A stretch of DNA of 41,191 nucleotides from Chloroflexota bacterium (GTDB lineage Bacteria; Chloroflexota; Dehalococcoidia; Lucifugimonadales; G022566795). Each line of letters begins with the position of its first letter. The stretch's first letter is position 1. The translations under genes were made by a program, and so were the position numbers. The stretch covers positions 1 to 41,191 of the forward strand of contig JADFIF010000008.1 of the NCBI GenBank assembly GCA_022566795.1. The letters are read 5' to 3'. This document shows positions 1-8,892 of the stretch, one piece after another. A model generated the notes under the pieces. That model ran no database searches, had not been told where the DNA came from, and saw nothing but the letters and a program-made list of their open reading frames with translations.

Positions 1-1542
1 CGGCTCCATCTCGATCCAAACATCGGCGTACTGGCCGTGACCGCCCGTTTGACGCACCAACCGACCCTGCACCCTGGAGGCCGAGGTTATCGCCTCTCGG
101 TATGCCACGCGCGGCTTCCCGACGTTGCCCTCTACCTTGAACTCGCGCTTCATCCGTTCGATCAGGACCTCGAGGTGAAGCTCGCCCATACCCGAAATTA
201 CGGTCTGACCAGTCTCCGAGTCGTAGGCCACCTTGAAAGTCGGGTCCTCGTCGGAGAGCTTCCCCAGCGCGTCGACCAGCTTATCCTGATCGGCCCGAGC
301 TTTCGGTTCGATGGCCACCGAAACGACCGGCTCAGGGAAGGTGATCGTCTCCAGCACCACGGGTGAGCTGATCGCACAGATAGTATCGCCCGTCACAGTG
401 TCCTTGAGCCCGACCGCGGCCGCGATCTCCCCCGCGCGCACCTCCTCGACCTCTTCGCGATGCTGGGCGTGCATTCGCACGATGCGGCCCAGACGCTCGC
501 GTGTCCCCTTGGAGGAGTTGAGTACCATCGACCCGGTCTTGGCTGTTCCGGAGTACGCCCGGAAGTACACGAGCCTTCCGATGAAGGAGTCGGTCACGGT
601 CTTGAACGCGAGTGCGGCGAAGGGAGCGTCTTCGCTCGGCCCGACCTCGATCTCCTCGCCGCTTTTGGGATCTTTGCCATGTACGGGCGGGACGTCCAGC
701 GGGGAGGGGAGGTAGTCACCTATGGCGTCGAGCAGCGGCTGTATGCCGCGCGTCCGCAGGGCGCTCCCGCATAGCACCGGCACGAGGCTGTATGCTATCG
801 TCGCCTTCCGCAGGGCGCTCTTGATCTCCGCATTGGAGATCTCCGCATCATCTAGGTACTTGACCATCAGCTCATCGTCGGTCTCCGCGATCTTCTCCAC
901 CATCTGGCCTCGGTAGATGCGAAACTCCTCGATGAGCTCCTCCGGCACCGGGCCCTCGGCGGGCGGATCCGACACCTCGTCGGAGAAGACCAGCGACCTC
1001 TCCTCGACGAGATCGATCACCCCTCTGAAGCTGTCCTCGACTCCGACGGGGATCTGGATGGCGACGGGATTGGCCTGAAGCCGGCGGGCTATGCTGTCGA
1101 TGGTACGGTGGAAGTCGGCGCCGACCCTGTCCATCTTGTTGACGAAGCAGATGCGCGGCACGTGGTAGCGGTCTGCCTGCCGCCAAACCGTCTCTGATTG
1201 AGGCTGTACGCCGGCCACCGCGTCGAAGACCACCACGCCGCCGTCCAGTATACGAAGGCTGCGCTCCACCTCGGCGGTGAAGTCGACGTGTCCAGGGGTG
1301 TCGATGATGTTGATGGTGTAGCCGTTCCACGACAACGTCGTTGCGGCAGACGTGATGGTGATGCCCCTTTCCCGCTCTTGGGCCATCCAGTCCAGCGCCG
1401 TAGTACCCTCGTCGACGCCGCCGATCTTGTAGATTTTGCCCCCGAAAAAGAGCACACGCTCGGACACCGTCGTCTTTCCAGCGTCGATGTGCGCGATGAA
1501 CCCGATGTTCCGGGTACATTTCATTGAAGCCTTGGTCGTCAT
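1..1542 (-). CDS. fusA: Elongation factor G (EF-G), 3' part cut off by window edge
   Basis: GTPase that drives ribosomal translocation. It is absent from the ORF track because it has no stop inside the window; the tracked ORFs here are shadows. Read on the minus strand, it shows the G1 loop AHIDAGKTT, the switch region [13 protein letters not shown]3 DTPGH and G4 NKMD, then the start of the later EF-G domains ([15 protein letters not shown]). About 514 codons are present of a family norm near 690-700. The start is uncertain: ATG at 1542 leaves about ten residues before the conserved [15 protein letters not shown], which fits the family. In-frame ATGs also lie at 1572 (8 nt after the rpsG stop) and 1524. 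It is the last visible gene of the str operon and is probably co-transcribed with rpsL and rpsG. Confidence 0.96.
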   Translation of the reverse strand, partial: MTTKASMKCTRNIGFIAHIDAGKTTVSERVLFFGGKIYKIGGVDEGTTALDWMAQERERGITITSAATTLSWNGYTINIIDTPGHVDFTAEVERSLRILDGGVVVFDAVAGVQPQSETVWRQADRYHVPRICFVNKMDRVGADFHRTIDSIARRLQANPVAIQIPVGVEDSFRGVIDLVEERSLVFSDEVSDPPAEGPVPEELIEEFRIYRGQMVEKIAETDDELMVKYLDDAEISNAEIKSALRKATIAYSLVPVLCGSALRTRGIQPLLDAIGDYLPSPLDVPPVHGKDPKSGEEIEVGPSEDAPFAALAFKTVTDSFIGRLVYFRAYSGTAKTGSMVLNSSKGTRERLGRIVRMHAQHREEVEEVRAGEIAAAVGLKDTVTGDTICAISSPVVLETITFPEPVVSVAIEPKARADQDKLVDALGKLSDEDPTFKVAYDSETGQTVISGMGELHLEVLIERMKREFKVEGNVGKPRVAYREAITSASRVQGRLVRQTGGHGQYADVWIEMEP

Positions 1543-1580
1543 CTCTTTGGCCGCCGGCCCATTGACTCTCATGCCTCGCT

Positions 1581-2051
1581 CTACCAGCGATAGTGGACGA
1601 ACGCCCTGTTGGCCTCCGCCATCCGGTAAAGGTCTTCGCGCCGTCGGACCGCCGCACCCTGACCGCGGGATGCCTCCAGAAGCTCCTGGGCCAGCCGCTC
1701 GGCCATCGGCCGGCCGCTTCGGGCCCTGGCTCCGTTGACGATCCACCGGAGCGAAAGGGCCAGCCTTCGCTCCTGACGTACCTCGATCGGCACCTGATAG
1801 GTGGCGCCGCCCACTCTTCTCGACTTTACCTCGACCATGGGCGTCGCGTTTCGCACCGCCTGCTCGAACACCTCGATGCCGGGCCGGTGCGCCTCGCGCT
1901 CAGCCTGGTCCAGCGCGGTGTAGACGATGCGCTGCGCCACCGTCTTCTTCCCGTTGAGCATCACCTTATTGATAAACTGGCTCAGCTCGCGGTGCTGGAA
2001 CTTCGGGTCGGGAGGTATCTTTCTTTTCTCAGCTCTTCTTCGGCGAGACAT
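1581..2051 (-). CDS. rpsG: 30S ribosomal protein S7
   Basis: Small-subunit protein that nucleates assembly of the 16S rRNA 3' domain and lines the E site. At 156 aa it has the normal bacterial length. Recognisable stretches are the basic N-terminus [10 protein letters not shown], then [11 protein letters not shown], the beta-hairpin segment [16 protein letters not shown], and the C-terminal [13 protein letters not shown]. It starts 8 nt after the rpsL stop and its stop is 8-38 nt before the fusA start candidates, so the three genes form one tight operon. S7 is the autogenous repressor of the str operon in E. coli; whether that applies here cannot be seen. Confidence 0.98.
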   Translation of the reverse strand: MSRRRRAEKRKIPPDPKFQHRELSQFINKVMLNGKKTVAQRIVYTALDQAEREAHRPGIEVFEQAVRNATPMVEVKSRRVGGATYQVPIEVRQERRLALSLRWIVNGARARSGRPMAERLAQELLEASRGQGAAVRRREDLYRMAEANRAFVHYRW

Positions 2052-2059
2052 CGTTGTTT

Positions 2060-2482
2060 CTAGACCAGCCCTGGTGTCTTCTTGGTTCCATACTTGCTTC
2101 GGCCGCGCCTGCGATCGGCCACACCGGCGGTGTCCAGCGCACCGCGAATGATGTGGTATCGAACGCCCGGGAGGTCCCTCACACGGCCCCCCCTCATCAG
2201 CACGACGGAGTGTTCCTGAAGGTTGTGGCCCTCACCTGGAATGTACGCCGTAACCTCCATGCCATTGGTCAGTCGCACCCTCGCCACTTTGCGCAGGGCC
2301 GAGTTGGGCTTCTTAGGTGTCTGGGTCCTGACCTGAATGCAGACCCCCCGCTTTTGCGGAGAGCCCGAGCCTTTGCGGCCTCGGTTCTTCAACGAGTTGA
2401 ACATGTAGCTGAGGGCCGGCGCCTTGTCCTTCCGGCGTCTGGGGTGCCTTCCTTTTCGGACTAGCTGATTCACAGTCGGCAT
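2060..2482 (-). CDS. rpsL: 30S ribosomal protein S12
   Basis: Decoding-centre protein of the 30S subunit. The ORF track extends to 2704, but the true start is the ATG at 2482 ([12 protein letters not shown]). It is preceded by an AGAGG ribosome-binding site about 8 nt upstream and gives a normal 140-aa S12. The conserved [10 protein letters not shown] segment carries the lysine where streptomycin-resistance changes occur. [13 protein letters not shown] carries the aspartate that RimO methylthiolates in other bacteria. First gene of the rpsL-rpsG-fusA operon, transcribed from the consensus promoter at 2552-2580. Confidence 0.98.
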   Translation of the reverse strand: MPTVNQLVRKGRHPRRRKDKAPALSYMFNSLKNRGRKGSGSPQKRGVCIQVRTQTPKKPNSALRKVARVRLTNGMEVTAYIPGEGHNLQEHSVVLMRGGRVRDLPGVRYHIIRGALDTAGVADRRRGRSKYGTKKTPGLV

Positions 2483-2551
2483 ACCACTAACCTCTAACCG
2501 CTTGCTGGAGGACAAGAGATAACCCGCCACCTCTGGAGGCGACAAACGCAA

Positions 2552-2580
2552 ATTATACAAGCGCCACTTCGCCATGTCAA
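2552..2580 (-). promoter_or_regulatory. Perfect sigma-70 consensus promoter of the str operon
   Basis: On the minus strand TTGACA (2580-2575) is followed by exactly 17 nt and then TATAAT (2557-2552). Both boxes match the consensus 12 of 12 and the spacing is optimal. The predicted start of transcription, near 2545, gives a leader of about 60 nt before rpsL. Such a site is expected for a highly expressed ribosomal operon. Confidence 0.93.
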
Positions 2581-2894
2581 CGCCTCTGAGGGGCACCGTG
2601 GGCGTCCTCGGACGCCGGATCACGGGCTCTGCACTCCCGATAGCGGGGGTCGACGGAGCTCCGTCGACCAGTAACGCTTGATCGACTCGGGCAGCGGCTT
2701 CCATACCGTGCTTTGAATGCGCGATACCCCATCTGCCACAGGGTGGAGACAGTGCCGCAGCTCGGCACGCGGCTGACCGGCGGGCGTCATACCGGTTAGA
2801 GAGGGGCCGCCGAGTGGGAAATGGCAGGGTTTTATTCGCTATTGATCCTGGCGAAGATGCCCGAGGAGGTGGAAGGCAACTCCGGCCTGGCCTT
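2581..2894. other. Intergenic stretch upstream of the str promoter
   Basis: About 310 nt between the str promoter and the lipoprotein gene. Only short shadow ORFs occur. I see no RNA gene or convincing terminator; the function, if any, would be upstream promoter sequence. Confidence 0.5.
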
Positions 2895-3848
2895 TTACGG
2901 CTGAGGCTCAGTTATGTAAATTACGCTTGAGGTTGTGCCGCTTTTCGCCAAGTCAAACTGGTGGACTGCGACGTAGTCAAGGTCCGTGGCCACAACGGCT
3001 TGCCAGAACTCGTTGCCTCCGATGACCAAGGTATCGCTCGCTTCTCCCGTTTGGGTCACCACCTGTATCGAAACTGTGGAAGGTACACGGCCCGACGGCG
3101 GAAAAAGCGACAACAAGCCATCCGGGAGGACCGAGGAGAGATCAACGCTGTAGGCAAAGTCCCATTGAGGAACGACCTGATTCTCCACTGAGATCTCTAT
3201 CGTCCCTTCTTCAACAGGTAGCCCCTGCTCACCTATAACGCTGATGAGAACGGCATTCCCAGGTACCGAGGGAACGTTTCTTTGGTTGGAAGGTGCCCGC
3301 TCAGTCGGTTTTGGATAGACGAGCTCAGAGACCTTGCCGGTCTTCCCAAGGTCAAAAGTGTGAGCCGCGACGTAGTCACGATCTGGGTCAACCGCCTCCC
3401 AGAAGTCGTCGTTCCTGACCACCAACGTGTCGCTCCTCTTTCCGTTGAGTGTTACGACCTGTAAGAGCATCTTTGCAAGGTGACGCCTCGGCGGAGGATG
3501 GATGCCCAATAAGCCACCACCGCCGAACGTTGCCAGGTTCACGGAATAGTTGAAGTCTAAATAGTCGAATGCCCCTTCATTTTCGACCGAGACCTCAATA
3601 GTCCCATCTGTCACAGGCTGTCCCTGTTCGTCGACGACATTGATCAGTAGGTTGGCTCCTGGAAAGGACGGGGTGTTTCCTACTGTCGACGATGCAGTTG
3701 TTGGCAGAGATGTCGGACTAGGAACCACAGACGCCTGAGAGCCGCACGCTACGTGGACGAGCGCCAAGGCTAATGCGGCAGCGCCTATGACAAACATATG
3801 TGACCTATCAGATCCGGTGCTCATGACGGGTAGTGTTCGGCGCAGCAT
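2895..3848 (-). CDS. Lipoprotein made of two tandem homologous domains, function unknown
   Basis: 317 aa. The N-terminus has a hydrophobic segment ending in a lipobox-like VHVAC, so the protein is probably exported and lipid-anchored. A Thr/Ser/Pro-rich linker follows. Two copies of one domain then occupy roughly residues 63-180 and 190-314. Shared landmarks are [13 protein letters not shown] / [22 protein letters not shown] / [24 protein letters not shown] / [15 protein letters not shown], and FWEAV...DYVA...FDL / FWQAV...DYVA...FDL. The domain looks like an all-beta extracellular module, but I do not recognise a named family. The start could also be the Met at 3824 or 3797, since no strong ribosome-binding site favours 3848. 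It lies upstream of the str operon on the same strand but is probably independent of it. Confidence 0.85.
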   Translation of the reverse strand: MLRRTLPVMSTGSDRSHMFVIGAAALALALVHVACGSQASVVPSPTSLPTTASSTVGNTPSFPGANLLINVVDEQGQPVTDGTIEVSVENEGAFDYLDFNYSVNLATFGGGGLLGIHPPPRRHLAKMLLQVVTLNGKRSDTLVVRNDDFWEAVDPDRDYVAAHTFDLGKTGKVSELVYPKPTERAPSNQRNVPSVPGNAVLISVIGEQGLPVEEGTIEISVENQVVPQWDFAYSVDLSSVLPDGLLSLFPPSGRVPSTVSIQVVTQTGEASDTLVIGGNEFWQAVVATDLDYVAVHQFDLAKSGTTSSVIYITEPQP

Positions 3849-3985
3849 TCCATGATCTCAGTTTACTACTGGGTTTGACCCACAAGGAACGGCACCGCGG
3901 CAGTACTTAAGTCGTGTTTGACAAGGACTTTCGTGCCATTCGCCTAGAGGGCTCTGAGCGGCGTCGGCATGGCCTGCAAGGGCGA

Positions 3986-3994
3986 TGATATAAT
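3986..3994 (+). promoter_or_regulatory. Extended -10 box giving a near-leaderless transcript
   Basis: TGATATAAT is a TGn extended -10 with a perfect TATAAT (3989-3994). The ATG at 4002 begins only 7 nt after it, so transcription would start at or within a base or two of the start codon. No good -35 lies 17 nt upstream. A TTGACA at 3918-3923 is too far away to pair with it. Confidence 0.65.
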
Positions 3995-4001
3995 TCCGCC
4001 C

Positions 4002-4988
4002 ATGCTGGTGATCAACCGACGGGAGGTCGAGTCCCTAATCGACCTGGACGAGCTTGTGGACGCCTTGGCGCCCGCGATGGTGGAGCTGAGCGCGGGCACC
4101 GTGTCGCTGCCACCCCGCATCGCCGCCGACGTCCCGGCCAGGTCGGCCTTCGTCGGCGTCATGCCGACCTACCTGCCGTCCTCCGAATCGCTGGCGGTGA
4201 AGCTGGTTAGCGTCTTCCCCCACAACGACGCTCTGGGGCTCGAGAGCCACCATGCGATGATCGCGGTGTTCGACGCGGGCACGGGCGTCGTCGAGGCCGT
4301 CATGGACGGCAGCCATATCACGGCGACGCGGACCGCCGCGGGCTCCGCGCTGGCGACGCGGCTTCTGGCCCGTGGCGACGCACACGTGTTGGCGCTGCTG
4401 GGCACTGGAGTGCAGGCGCGGGCGCATGCGAGGGCAATTCCCCGCGTTCGGCCGGTTCGGGAGATTCGGGTCGCCGGCCGCAATCGGGAAAAGGCAGTGA
4501 CCGTGGCCCGGGAGCTGTCGGACGAGCTCGGCCTCACGGTGGTGGCAGCCGCCTCCTACGAGGACGCCGCTTCGGGCGCAGACATCGTGTGCACGGCGAC
4601 GCACTCCACCGAGCCGGTGCTGCGCTGGCGGTGGCTCCGGGCCGGCGCGCACGTCAACTCGGTCGGGCTGAATCCGGCGGGCAGGGAGCTGGACGATGAT
4701 ACCGTTGCCAACGCGCTGGTGGTCGTCGAGTCGCGCGACTCGGCGCTCGCGCCGCCTCCGGCCGGAGCCAACGACCTGCTATGGCCCATCCGCGACGGGC
4801 GCATCGCCAAGAGCCACGTGCACGCCGAGGTGGGCGAGCTGATATCGGGCGCGAAGCCCGGACGGACCTCGGCAGAGCAGGTGACGCTGTACAAGTCGGT
4901 CGGTGTCGCGGTCCAAGACGCCGTGGCGGCGAGGCTCGTGCTCGAAAAGGCGCGAGGGCGAGGCATGGGGACCGAAGTGGCGCTCTAA
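4002..4988 (+). CDS. Ornithine cyclodeaminase / mu-crystallin family protein
   Basis: NAD(P)-dependent family that includes ornithine cyclodeaminase, alanine dehydrogenase (archaeal type) and ketimine reductases; the substrate here is unknown. The ORF track begins at 3969, but the ATG at 4002 (MLVINRREV) matches the family N-terminus and follows the extended -10 box. Family signatures include LPPR near residue 45, SVFPHNDALGLESHHAMIAVFDAGTG, a Rossmann glycine-rich loop LLGTGVQARAHARAI, and HVNSVG late in the protein. 328 aa, normal length. It stands alone on the plus strand and converges on the tail cassette. Confidence 0.9.
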   Translation: MLVINRREVESLIDLDELVDALAPAMVELSAGTVSLPPRIAADVPARSAFVGVMPTYLPSSESLAVKLVSVFPHNDALGLESHHAMIAVFDAGTGVVEAVMDGSHITATRTAAGSALATRLLARGDAHVLALLGTGVQARAHARAIPRVRPVREIRVAGRNREKAVTVARELSDELGLTVVAAASYEDAASGADIVCTATHSTEPVLRWRWLRAGAHVNSVGLNPAGRELDDDTVANALVVVESRDSALAPPPAGANDLLWPIRDGRIAKSHVHAEVGELISGAKPGRTSAEQVTLYKSVGVAVQDAVAARLVLEKARGRGMGTEVAL

Positions 4989-5141
4989 ACGTCGGCGCGA
5001 GCTGTCCGACGAGTGCCCTCTACGTGCTCCGAGCTCAAGAACGTCTCCGGCTGCCATCGCGGCGCACGAGGCCCTTGGCAGAGCGGAGCCGCCGCTCACG
5101 CGAGGCGAAAGGCTTTCGCACGGCCGGCTACACCGTGGCGG

Positions 5142-5375
5142 CTAGCTCTTTTCAGCGCGGCCTCTCGAGATTGCGCTGCTCAGTTCCGCGGCGATCTCGG
5201 ATTCCCGCCGTGCTGCCAGGCGGATGATGGCCCGGGCCATGAGCTGAAGGCTCTCTTCCAGGCGCGACAGGATGCGCTCCAGGCGAAGCATGAACCACAC
5301 GAGTACGATACCCGCTATACCCGCGTTCACAAACGGCGACAGGTCAATCTGCAACGTCCTACCCTCGCATACCAA
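5142..5375 (-). CDS. Small membrane protein at the end of the tail cassette
   Basis: Up to 77 aa with a single membrane segment (roughly NAGIAGIVLVWFML) followed by a charged, probably coiled helix RLERILSRLEESLQ. It starts with TTG at 5375. A second TTG at 5354, with GAGGG upstream, would give about 70 aa (MQIDLSPFVN). It follows the large tail protein by 23 nt on the same strand, so it is the last gene of the cassette. The size and layout recall the small holin-like or XhlA-like membrane proteins encoded after phage tail genes. With only one membrane segment and no lysin gene nearby, a holin role is only a guess. Confidence 0.6.
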   Translation of the reverse strand: MVCEGRTLQIDLSPFVNAGIAGIVLVWFMLRLERILSRLEESLQLMARAIIRLAARRESEIAAELSSAISRGRAEKS

Positions 5376-5398
5376 CTACTTCTCGACCGATCCCGAAA

Positions 5399-7357
5399 CT
5401 ACACCCCCTCCAGCAACAGCTCGCGGGCGACCCTGGTCCAGCCCTCTCCGACCGTCACCCGGTGCCCCTCTACGAAGAAATCGCCGTCGATGCCCATGTC
5501 GCTGTAGGTGACGGTGACTCGGTCCGAGAAGGTCCGCTGGAGGATGAGCATCAGGTTCGCCCTGGAGCCGTTGGACACGACGACGTTGAGCACGGTCTTC
5601 GGGTCCTTCTTGCGCGCAAGTCTGGAATCGGCGGTGGCCTGCGCCACGGCCACCTCGCGGGTCCACCGGGCCTCGATGCTTTTGACGCGCTGGCCGTAGG
5701 TGCTCTTGCTGGTGGCATCCTCGGCAAGCACCAGCAGCGGGTCGTCGAACAGGAAGGCGTTGAGAGTGCGGAGCTTCAGCAGCGTCAGGTACCCGGCCGT
5801 AGCACCGAACGTTACCCTGATGAGAGTCCCCTTGCCGTTGAAGTCGGCGGTGTTAGGGTGGGTTACGGTCAGCTCGCTGGATATGTCCGTGCCCGAGCCA
5901 TCCTGAGCGGTGTTGGCGTCGTAGTCGGTGTTCTCCAGAGGCGTAAGCTGGCCGGCCACGATGTCGTAGTCCTCGGACTCGGCCAGGAAGTCCTTGGTCT
6001 CGTCTGAGGCAAAGGAGGGCTTCTCCTTCAGGGTCCAGGCGGTCTGGAGGCCTTGGGTCGTCGCGTCCCTGATCCTCACGAACACGACGTTCTCGATGTT
6101 CCCCGCTCCGTCGTCCCACACCAGCTCGGAGAAGAAGGCGTTGGCGCCGTCATTCACCTCCTTTATAGTGGCCTGAGACGCCGTATGGGGCCCTCCACTC
6201 CGGTGGGTCCGGTTCTCCAGGCGCCAGTAGCCGTGTCCGTCGACGTAGGCGAACCCATCCTCCTCGTCTTGGAGACGATGGATCTCATCGGTGGCCTGGA
6301 CACCCCAGATGGGCGGGCTGAACAGGCTGGGCACCAGAGTCGTTCCCGAGTCGAGCTGCCGCGAGCCGGAGTCCACGTCGGCGTAGTCGAGGATATCTCC
6401 CAGGATCTCGTCGGACGTTTGCGGCAGCGGGGAGGCCGAGTAGGTGTACAGCGTCACGCTGGTCAGCCGCTCGAGCTCGTCCAGCGCCCGCAGGTAGCAG
6501 TACTGCGCCGACCTGATTGGCCTGGGATGTATCGAGTCGACCGTGCCGAAGAACATCGACACCCACCCACCGAAGGCGTTCCACGCGTGGTCGGCCTGAT
6601 CGTCGCAGAACAGGCCGTGCCTCGTCGCGGTGGTGTTGAAGGATGAGGTCGTGTCCACGATCTCGGTGCTGTCGACGAAGACGCGGATGGACGTGCCGTG
6701 CAGGACGACTTGCAAGAACCTCTTCGAGGCGCTGGGCCAGGTGTAAGCCGCGCTGGCGACCAGGCTGTCGGCCCCGCCATCGACCTTCCGCACCTCGATG
6801 GCCGAGCCCGTGACCCTCGCGTACAGGTAGTCGCTGGTGGTGGAGAACCGAAAGGCGAGACCTCCACGATCGGCAGAGTCGGTCCCGAGGGTAAAGTCGC
6901 AGCCAAGAGATACGTTGGCGTCGAGGAAGTCGACGGTTGCCACGCAATCGCCGTTACCCTGGGTGCTGTCGGTTTCGACGCCCCCGCCGGCGACGATCTG
7001 AAAGCCGCCGAGGTGCTGGGTCCACGCGAACCCCGAGTCGAGGTCGAGAGTATGAGCTGAAAGCGGCGTTCCGCCGGCGTCGGAGAAGCCGTCGTAGGGG
7101 TACGCCGCACGCACCCACGTCTTGCGGCCAGGCTTCAGATTGCCGCTGAGCGGCGAGGACGTGTTGGGCGGGCTGTACTTGTGGTCGTCATTCCTGAGCT
7201 GAAGCTCGAGGCGTGCCGCCTCCAGGTGGCCGCTGGACAGGTCGCGAAAGTGCTCCAGGGTGAGCCCGAGCACATCCGCCGTCACGTCCTCGTTGGCGTC
7301 GGAGAAGTCGCCATCGTCGTTCCAGTCGACCTGAACCAACCACTTAGCCTGGGCCAC
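5399..7357 (-). CDS. Phage-type tail hub/tip protein with a LamG-like insert
   Basis: 652 aa, GTG start preceded by AGGAGG with 7-nt spacing. The N-terminal 80 residues (VDWNDDGDFSD, then LELQLRNDDHKYSPPN and NLKPGRKTWVRA) match what I recall of siphovirus tail-tip or hub proteins. Residues about 100-275 form an all-beta stretch resembling a concanavalin/LamG lectin fold (LAFRFSTTSDYLYARV, FLQVVLHGTSIRVFVDSTEI). The remainder returns to a baseplate-like part ending in FFVEGHRVTVGEGWTRVARELLLEG. It is the largest gene of the cassette and lies between the tape-measure-like fragment and the small membrane protein. A role in surface binding at the tail tip is inferred. Confidence 0.72.
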   Translation of the reverse strand: MAQAKWLVQVDWNDDGDFSDANEDVTADVLGLTLEHFRDLSSGHLEAARLELQLRNDDHKYSPPNTSSPLSGNLKPGRKTWVRAAYPYDGFSDAGGTPLSAHTLDLDSGFAWTQHLGGFQIVAGGGVETDSTQGNGDCVATVDFLDANVSLGCDFTLGTDSADRGGLAFRFSTTSDYLYARVTGSAIEVRKVDGGADSLVASAAYTWPSASKRFLQVVLHGTSIRVFVDSTEIVDTTSSFNTTATRHGLFCDDQADHAWNAFGGWVSMFFGTVDSIHPRPIRSAQYCYLRALDELERLTSVTLYTYSASPLPQTSDEILGDILDYADVDSGSRQLDSGTTLVPSLFSPPIWGVQATDEIHRLQDEEDGFAYVDGHGYWRLENRTHRSGGPHTASQATIKEVNDGANAFFSELVWDDGAGNIENVVFVRIRDATTQGLQTAWTLKEKPSFASDETKDFLAESEDYDIVAGQLTPLENTDYDANTAQDGSGTDISSELTVTHPNTADFNGKGTLIRVTFGATAGYLTLLKLRTLNAFLFDDPLLVLAEDATSKSTYGQRVKSIEARWTREVAVAQATADSRLARKKDPKTVLNVVVSNGSRANLMLILQRTFSDRVTVTYSDMGIDGDFFVEGHRVTVGEGWTRVARELLLEGV

Positions 7358-7383
7358 TAATTCGCCTCCTGCTGGTGCCTTGT

Positions 7384-7815
7384 CTAGCCACCGACGCCTA
7401 GCCCCCTGCGGCGGTCCTCCGCGAGCAGACGTTTAATCTCCTTCGCCAGCGCTCTGATGGCTCGCTCGTCGTCGAGGAAGATCGTACCGCCCACCAGGTT
7501 GACGTTTACCGTCGAATCACCGGCCAAGCTTGAGGTAGCAGGTCGTGCCGTGGGGATCATCGCCGCGCTCATGGAGGGCCGCCCGCGCACTCGGGCAGAG
7601 GGTGCCTCCGGTGTCGACCCGGCGGTGGGGGCCAACCTCGGGAGGGAACGCAGGGCCGCGTCAGTCTCGGCACGGAGCCGGGTGAGCCGCGCCGACTGCT
7701 CTGGCGCCTCGGCCGCTGGCGGCGCGGATGGCGGAAGCCTTCGCAGGGTTCGCACGACGTTGCCGGCCTCTGCCCGAAGCCGGTTCAACCTCGCAGATGT
7801 TGATTCGCTGCCCAT
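7384..7815 (-). CDS. Tape-measure-like C-terminal protein (short)
   Basis: 143 aa. The N-terminal half holds two similar helical segments (SARLNRLRAEAGNVVRTLRRLPP and SARLTRLRAETDAALRSLPRLAP), separated and followed by Pro/Ala-rich linker. The last 45 residues (STVNVNLVGGTIFLDDERAIRALAKEI) have the form often seen at the extreme C-terminus of phage tape-measure proteins: a beta strand, then a helix that recurs in family members. A normal tape measure is several hundred to thousands of residues; here the long helical body is missing. The ATG follows the upstream gene's TGA by one base, so translation is coupled. It may be a deletion remnant or a genuinely tiny ruler. Confidence 0.55.
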   Translation of the reverse strand: MGSESTSARLNRLRAEAGNVVRTLRRLPPSAPPAAEAPEQSARLTRLRAETDAALRSLPRLAPTAGSTPEAPSARVRGRPSMSAAMIPTARPATSSLAGDSTVNVNLVGGTIFLDDERAIRALAKEIKRLLAEDRRRGLGVGG

Positions 7816-7816
7816 A

Positions 7817-8383
7817 TCAGCCGTGCTCCTCTTCGTTCTCGAAGTTCAACGCTCCGCCGCCTTCGACCGCCCGCGCAACAGCGAGGTAGGTGCCCATGCG
7901 CCGCACGATGTCGGCGGGCGTCTCCTGTAGCCTCTGCCAGCTCCAGCCGGTCGCGGCCATCAGGTGGGCCTCGACGAATGCTGCGGGCACTTGGCCCGAC
8001 ATCAGCGCGGCGAAGAGCTCCTCTGCCTCGGCCCGAAGGCTCCGCGTGGCCAGGTATGGTGCGACGCAACGCTTGAACGCCTCCAGCACGGCGATCAGAT
8101 CTTCAGGGTCTCGCGAGGCGATGGCCTCGACACTGGCGGGCCCTGAAAAGCTCCAGCCCGCAGTGAGGGATACCAGCGCTCGGTCGACCAGTTCGTCGCC
8201 GGCGTCGGACCACTCGCTCAGATGGGCCCATGTAGGCCGGACGAAGATATCCCACCAACCGCCCGAGGGCAGCTCGACTCGATATACCTCGCCCACAGGG
8301 CCGGACGGGTCTGACCGCCCGGCAGACCGCTTCGCCCTGGCTGCCCCGCCGCCAAGCGCCTGTCGGCTCCAGCGAAACCGCAT
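7817..8383 (-). CDS. Putative tail assembly chaperone
   Basis: The tracked ORF begins at 8440, but the ATG at 8383 (MRFRWSRQAL) lies just after the tail-tube stop at 8389 and is preferred; this gives 188 aa. The centre reads like a phage tail assembly protein (YRVELPSGGWWDIFVRPTWAHLSEW, then a helical part). The C-terminal part contains GWSWQRLQETPADIVRRM, a pattern typical of the second chaperone segment next to tape-measure genes. In many phages these two parts are joined by a programmed frameshift; here they lie in one frame. Position between tail tube and tape-measure-like gene supports the call. Confidence 0.6.
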   Translation of the reverse strand: MRFRWSRQALGGGAARAKRSAGRSDPSGPVGEVYRVELPSGGWWDIFVRPTWAHLSEWSDAGDELVDRALVSLTAGWSFSGPASVEAIASRDPEDLIAVLEAFKRCVAPYLATRSLRAEAEELFAALMSGQVPAAFVEAHLMAATGWSWQRLQETPADIVRRMGTYLAVARAVEGGGALNFENEEEHG

Positions 8384-8388
8384 CGCCG

Positions 8389-8814
8389 TTAGTAGGCGCC
8401 TCGCGTGACAGTGCCCTCGACCTGCAGCGTTGCGAGCCACTCGATGAGGTTTCCGACGCGGCTCCTGAGCTCATACAGGCTTACCCAACACGTGCCGGAG
8501 TACTTCACGTCGCCGACGGCAGTCCCCTCCGGTCCGTATTCGAAACTCACGGCGGTCGTGTTGGTCCGCAATGGGCCGAGCACGGCGTCGGGACCTGCTG
8601 TAACGGTGTCGTCGAACAGGCCTCGCAGGTTGACCGTCACATCCTCCAGGCCGGGGATGAACTTCGCGCCTGAGTCTCCCAAGGCTGTGACCTCGTTCAG
8701 CAACCTCGGACCCGGCAGCCCGCGGACCTCCGTCAAGTAGGCCGACAGGTCGCGTGGCAGGTCGGCGGTGTCGTTGATTGAGAACTTGGAGACCTTGGAG
8801 TCGAAAAAGGTCAT
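8389..8814 (-). CDS. Phage-type major tail (tube) protein
   Basis: The ATG at 8814 (MTFFDSKVSKFSIND) has GAGG 6 nt upstream and is preferred over the tracked 8922 start, which would run through the terminator-like hairpin. This gives 141 aa. The order of elements (RDLSAYLTEVRGLPGPR, LGDSGAKFIPGLEDVTVNLRG, SFEYGPEGTAVGDVKYSGTCWVSLYEL) fits the small beta-rich tail tube proteins of siphophages. It is the first gene of a five-gene minus-strand cassette. No capsid, portal, terminase, integrase or endolysin gene is found on either side. Confidence 0.7.
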   Translation of the reverse strand: MTFFDSKVSKFSINDTADLPRDLSAYLTEVRGLPGPRLLNEVTALGDSGAKFIPGLEDVTVNLRGLFDDTVTAGPDAVLGPLRTNTTAVSFEYGPEGTAVGDVKYSGTCWVSLYELRSRVGNLIEWLATLQVEGTVTRGAY

Positions 8815-8853
8815 TGGCAACCTCGTCGCGGCGGGCTTGGCATCGGACCCAAC

Positions 8854-8881
8854 AAAAAAGAGACGGCCCAGAGGGTCCGTC
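8854..8881 (-). terminator. Intrinsic-terminator-like hairpin in the leader of the tail cassette (possible attenuator)
   Basis: On the minus strand GACGGACCC-TCT-GGGCCGTC forms an 8-bp stem with one bulged A and a 3-nt loop. It is followed by TC and a run of six T (8859-8854). It lies between the predicted promoter (8893-8922) and the tail-tube ATG at 8814, so it would stop most transcripts within about 35 nt of their start unless it is overridden. Confidence 0.7.
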
Positions 8882-8892
8882 CCTTCACATTT

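Noticed and set aside
872-1657. 261-aa minus ORF listed in the track
   Set aside because: It is fusA in the wrong frame; the correct frame lacks a stop within the window and so is missing from the track.
3918-3946. TTGACA at 3918 as a classical promoter for the ornithine-cyclodeaminase-like gene
   Set aside because: No acceptable -10 lies 16-18 nt downstream (CGCCTA); the extended -10 at 3986 fits better.
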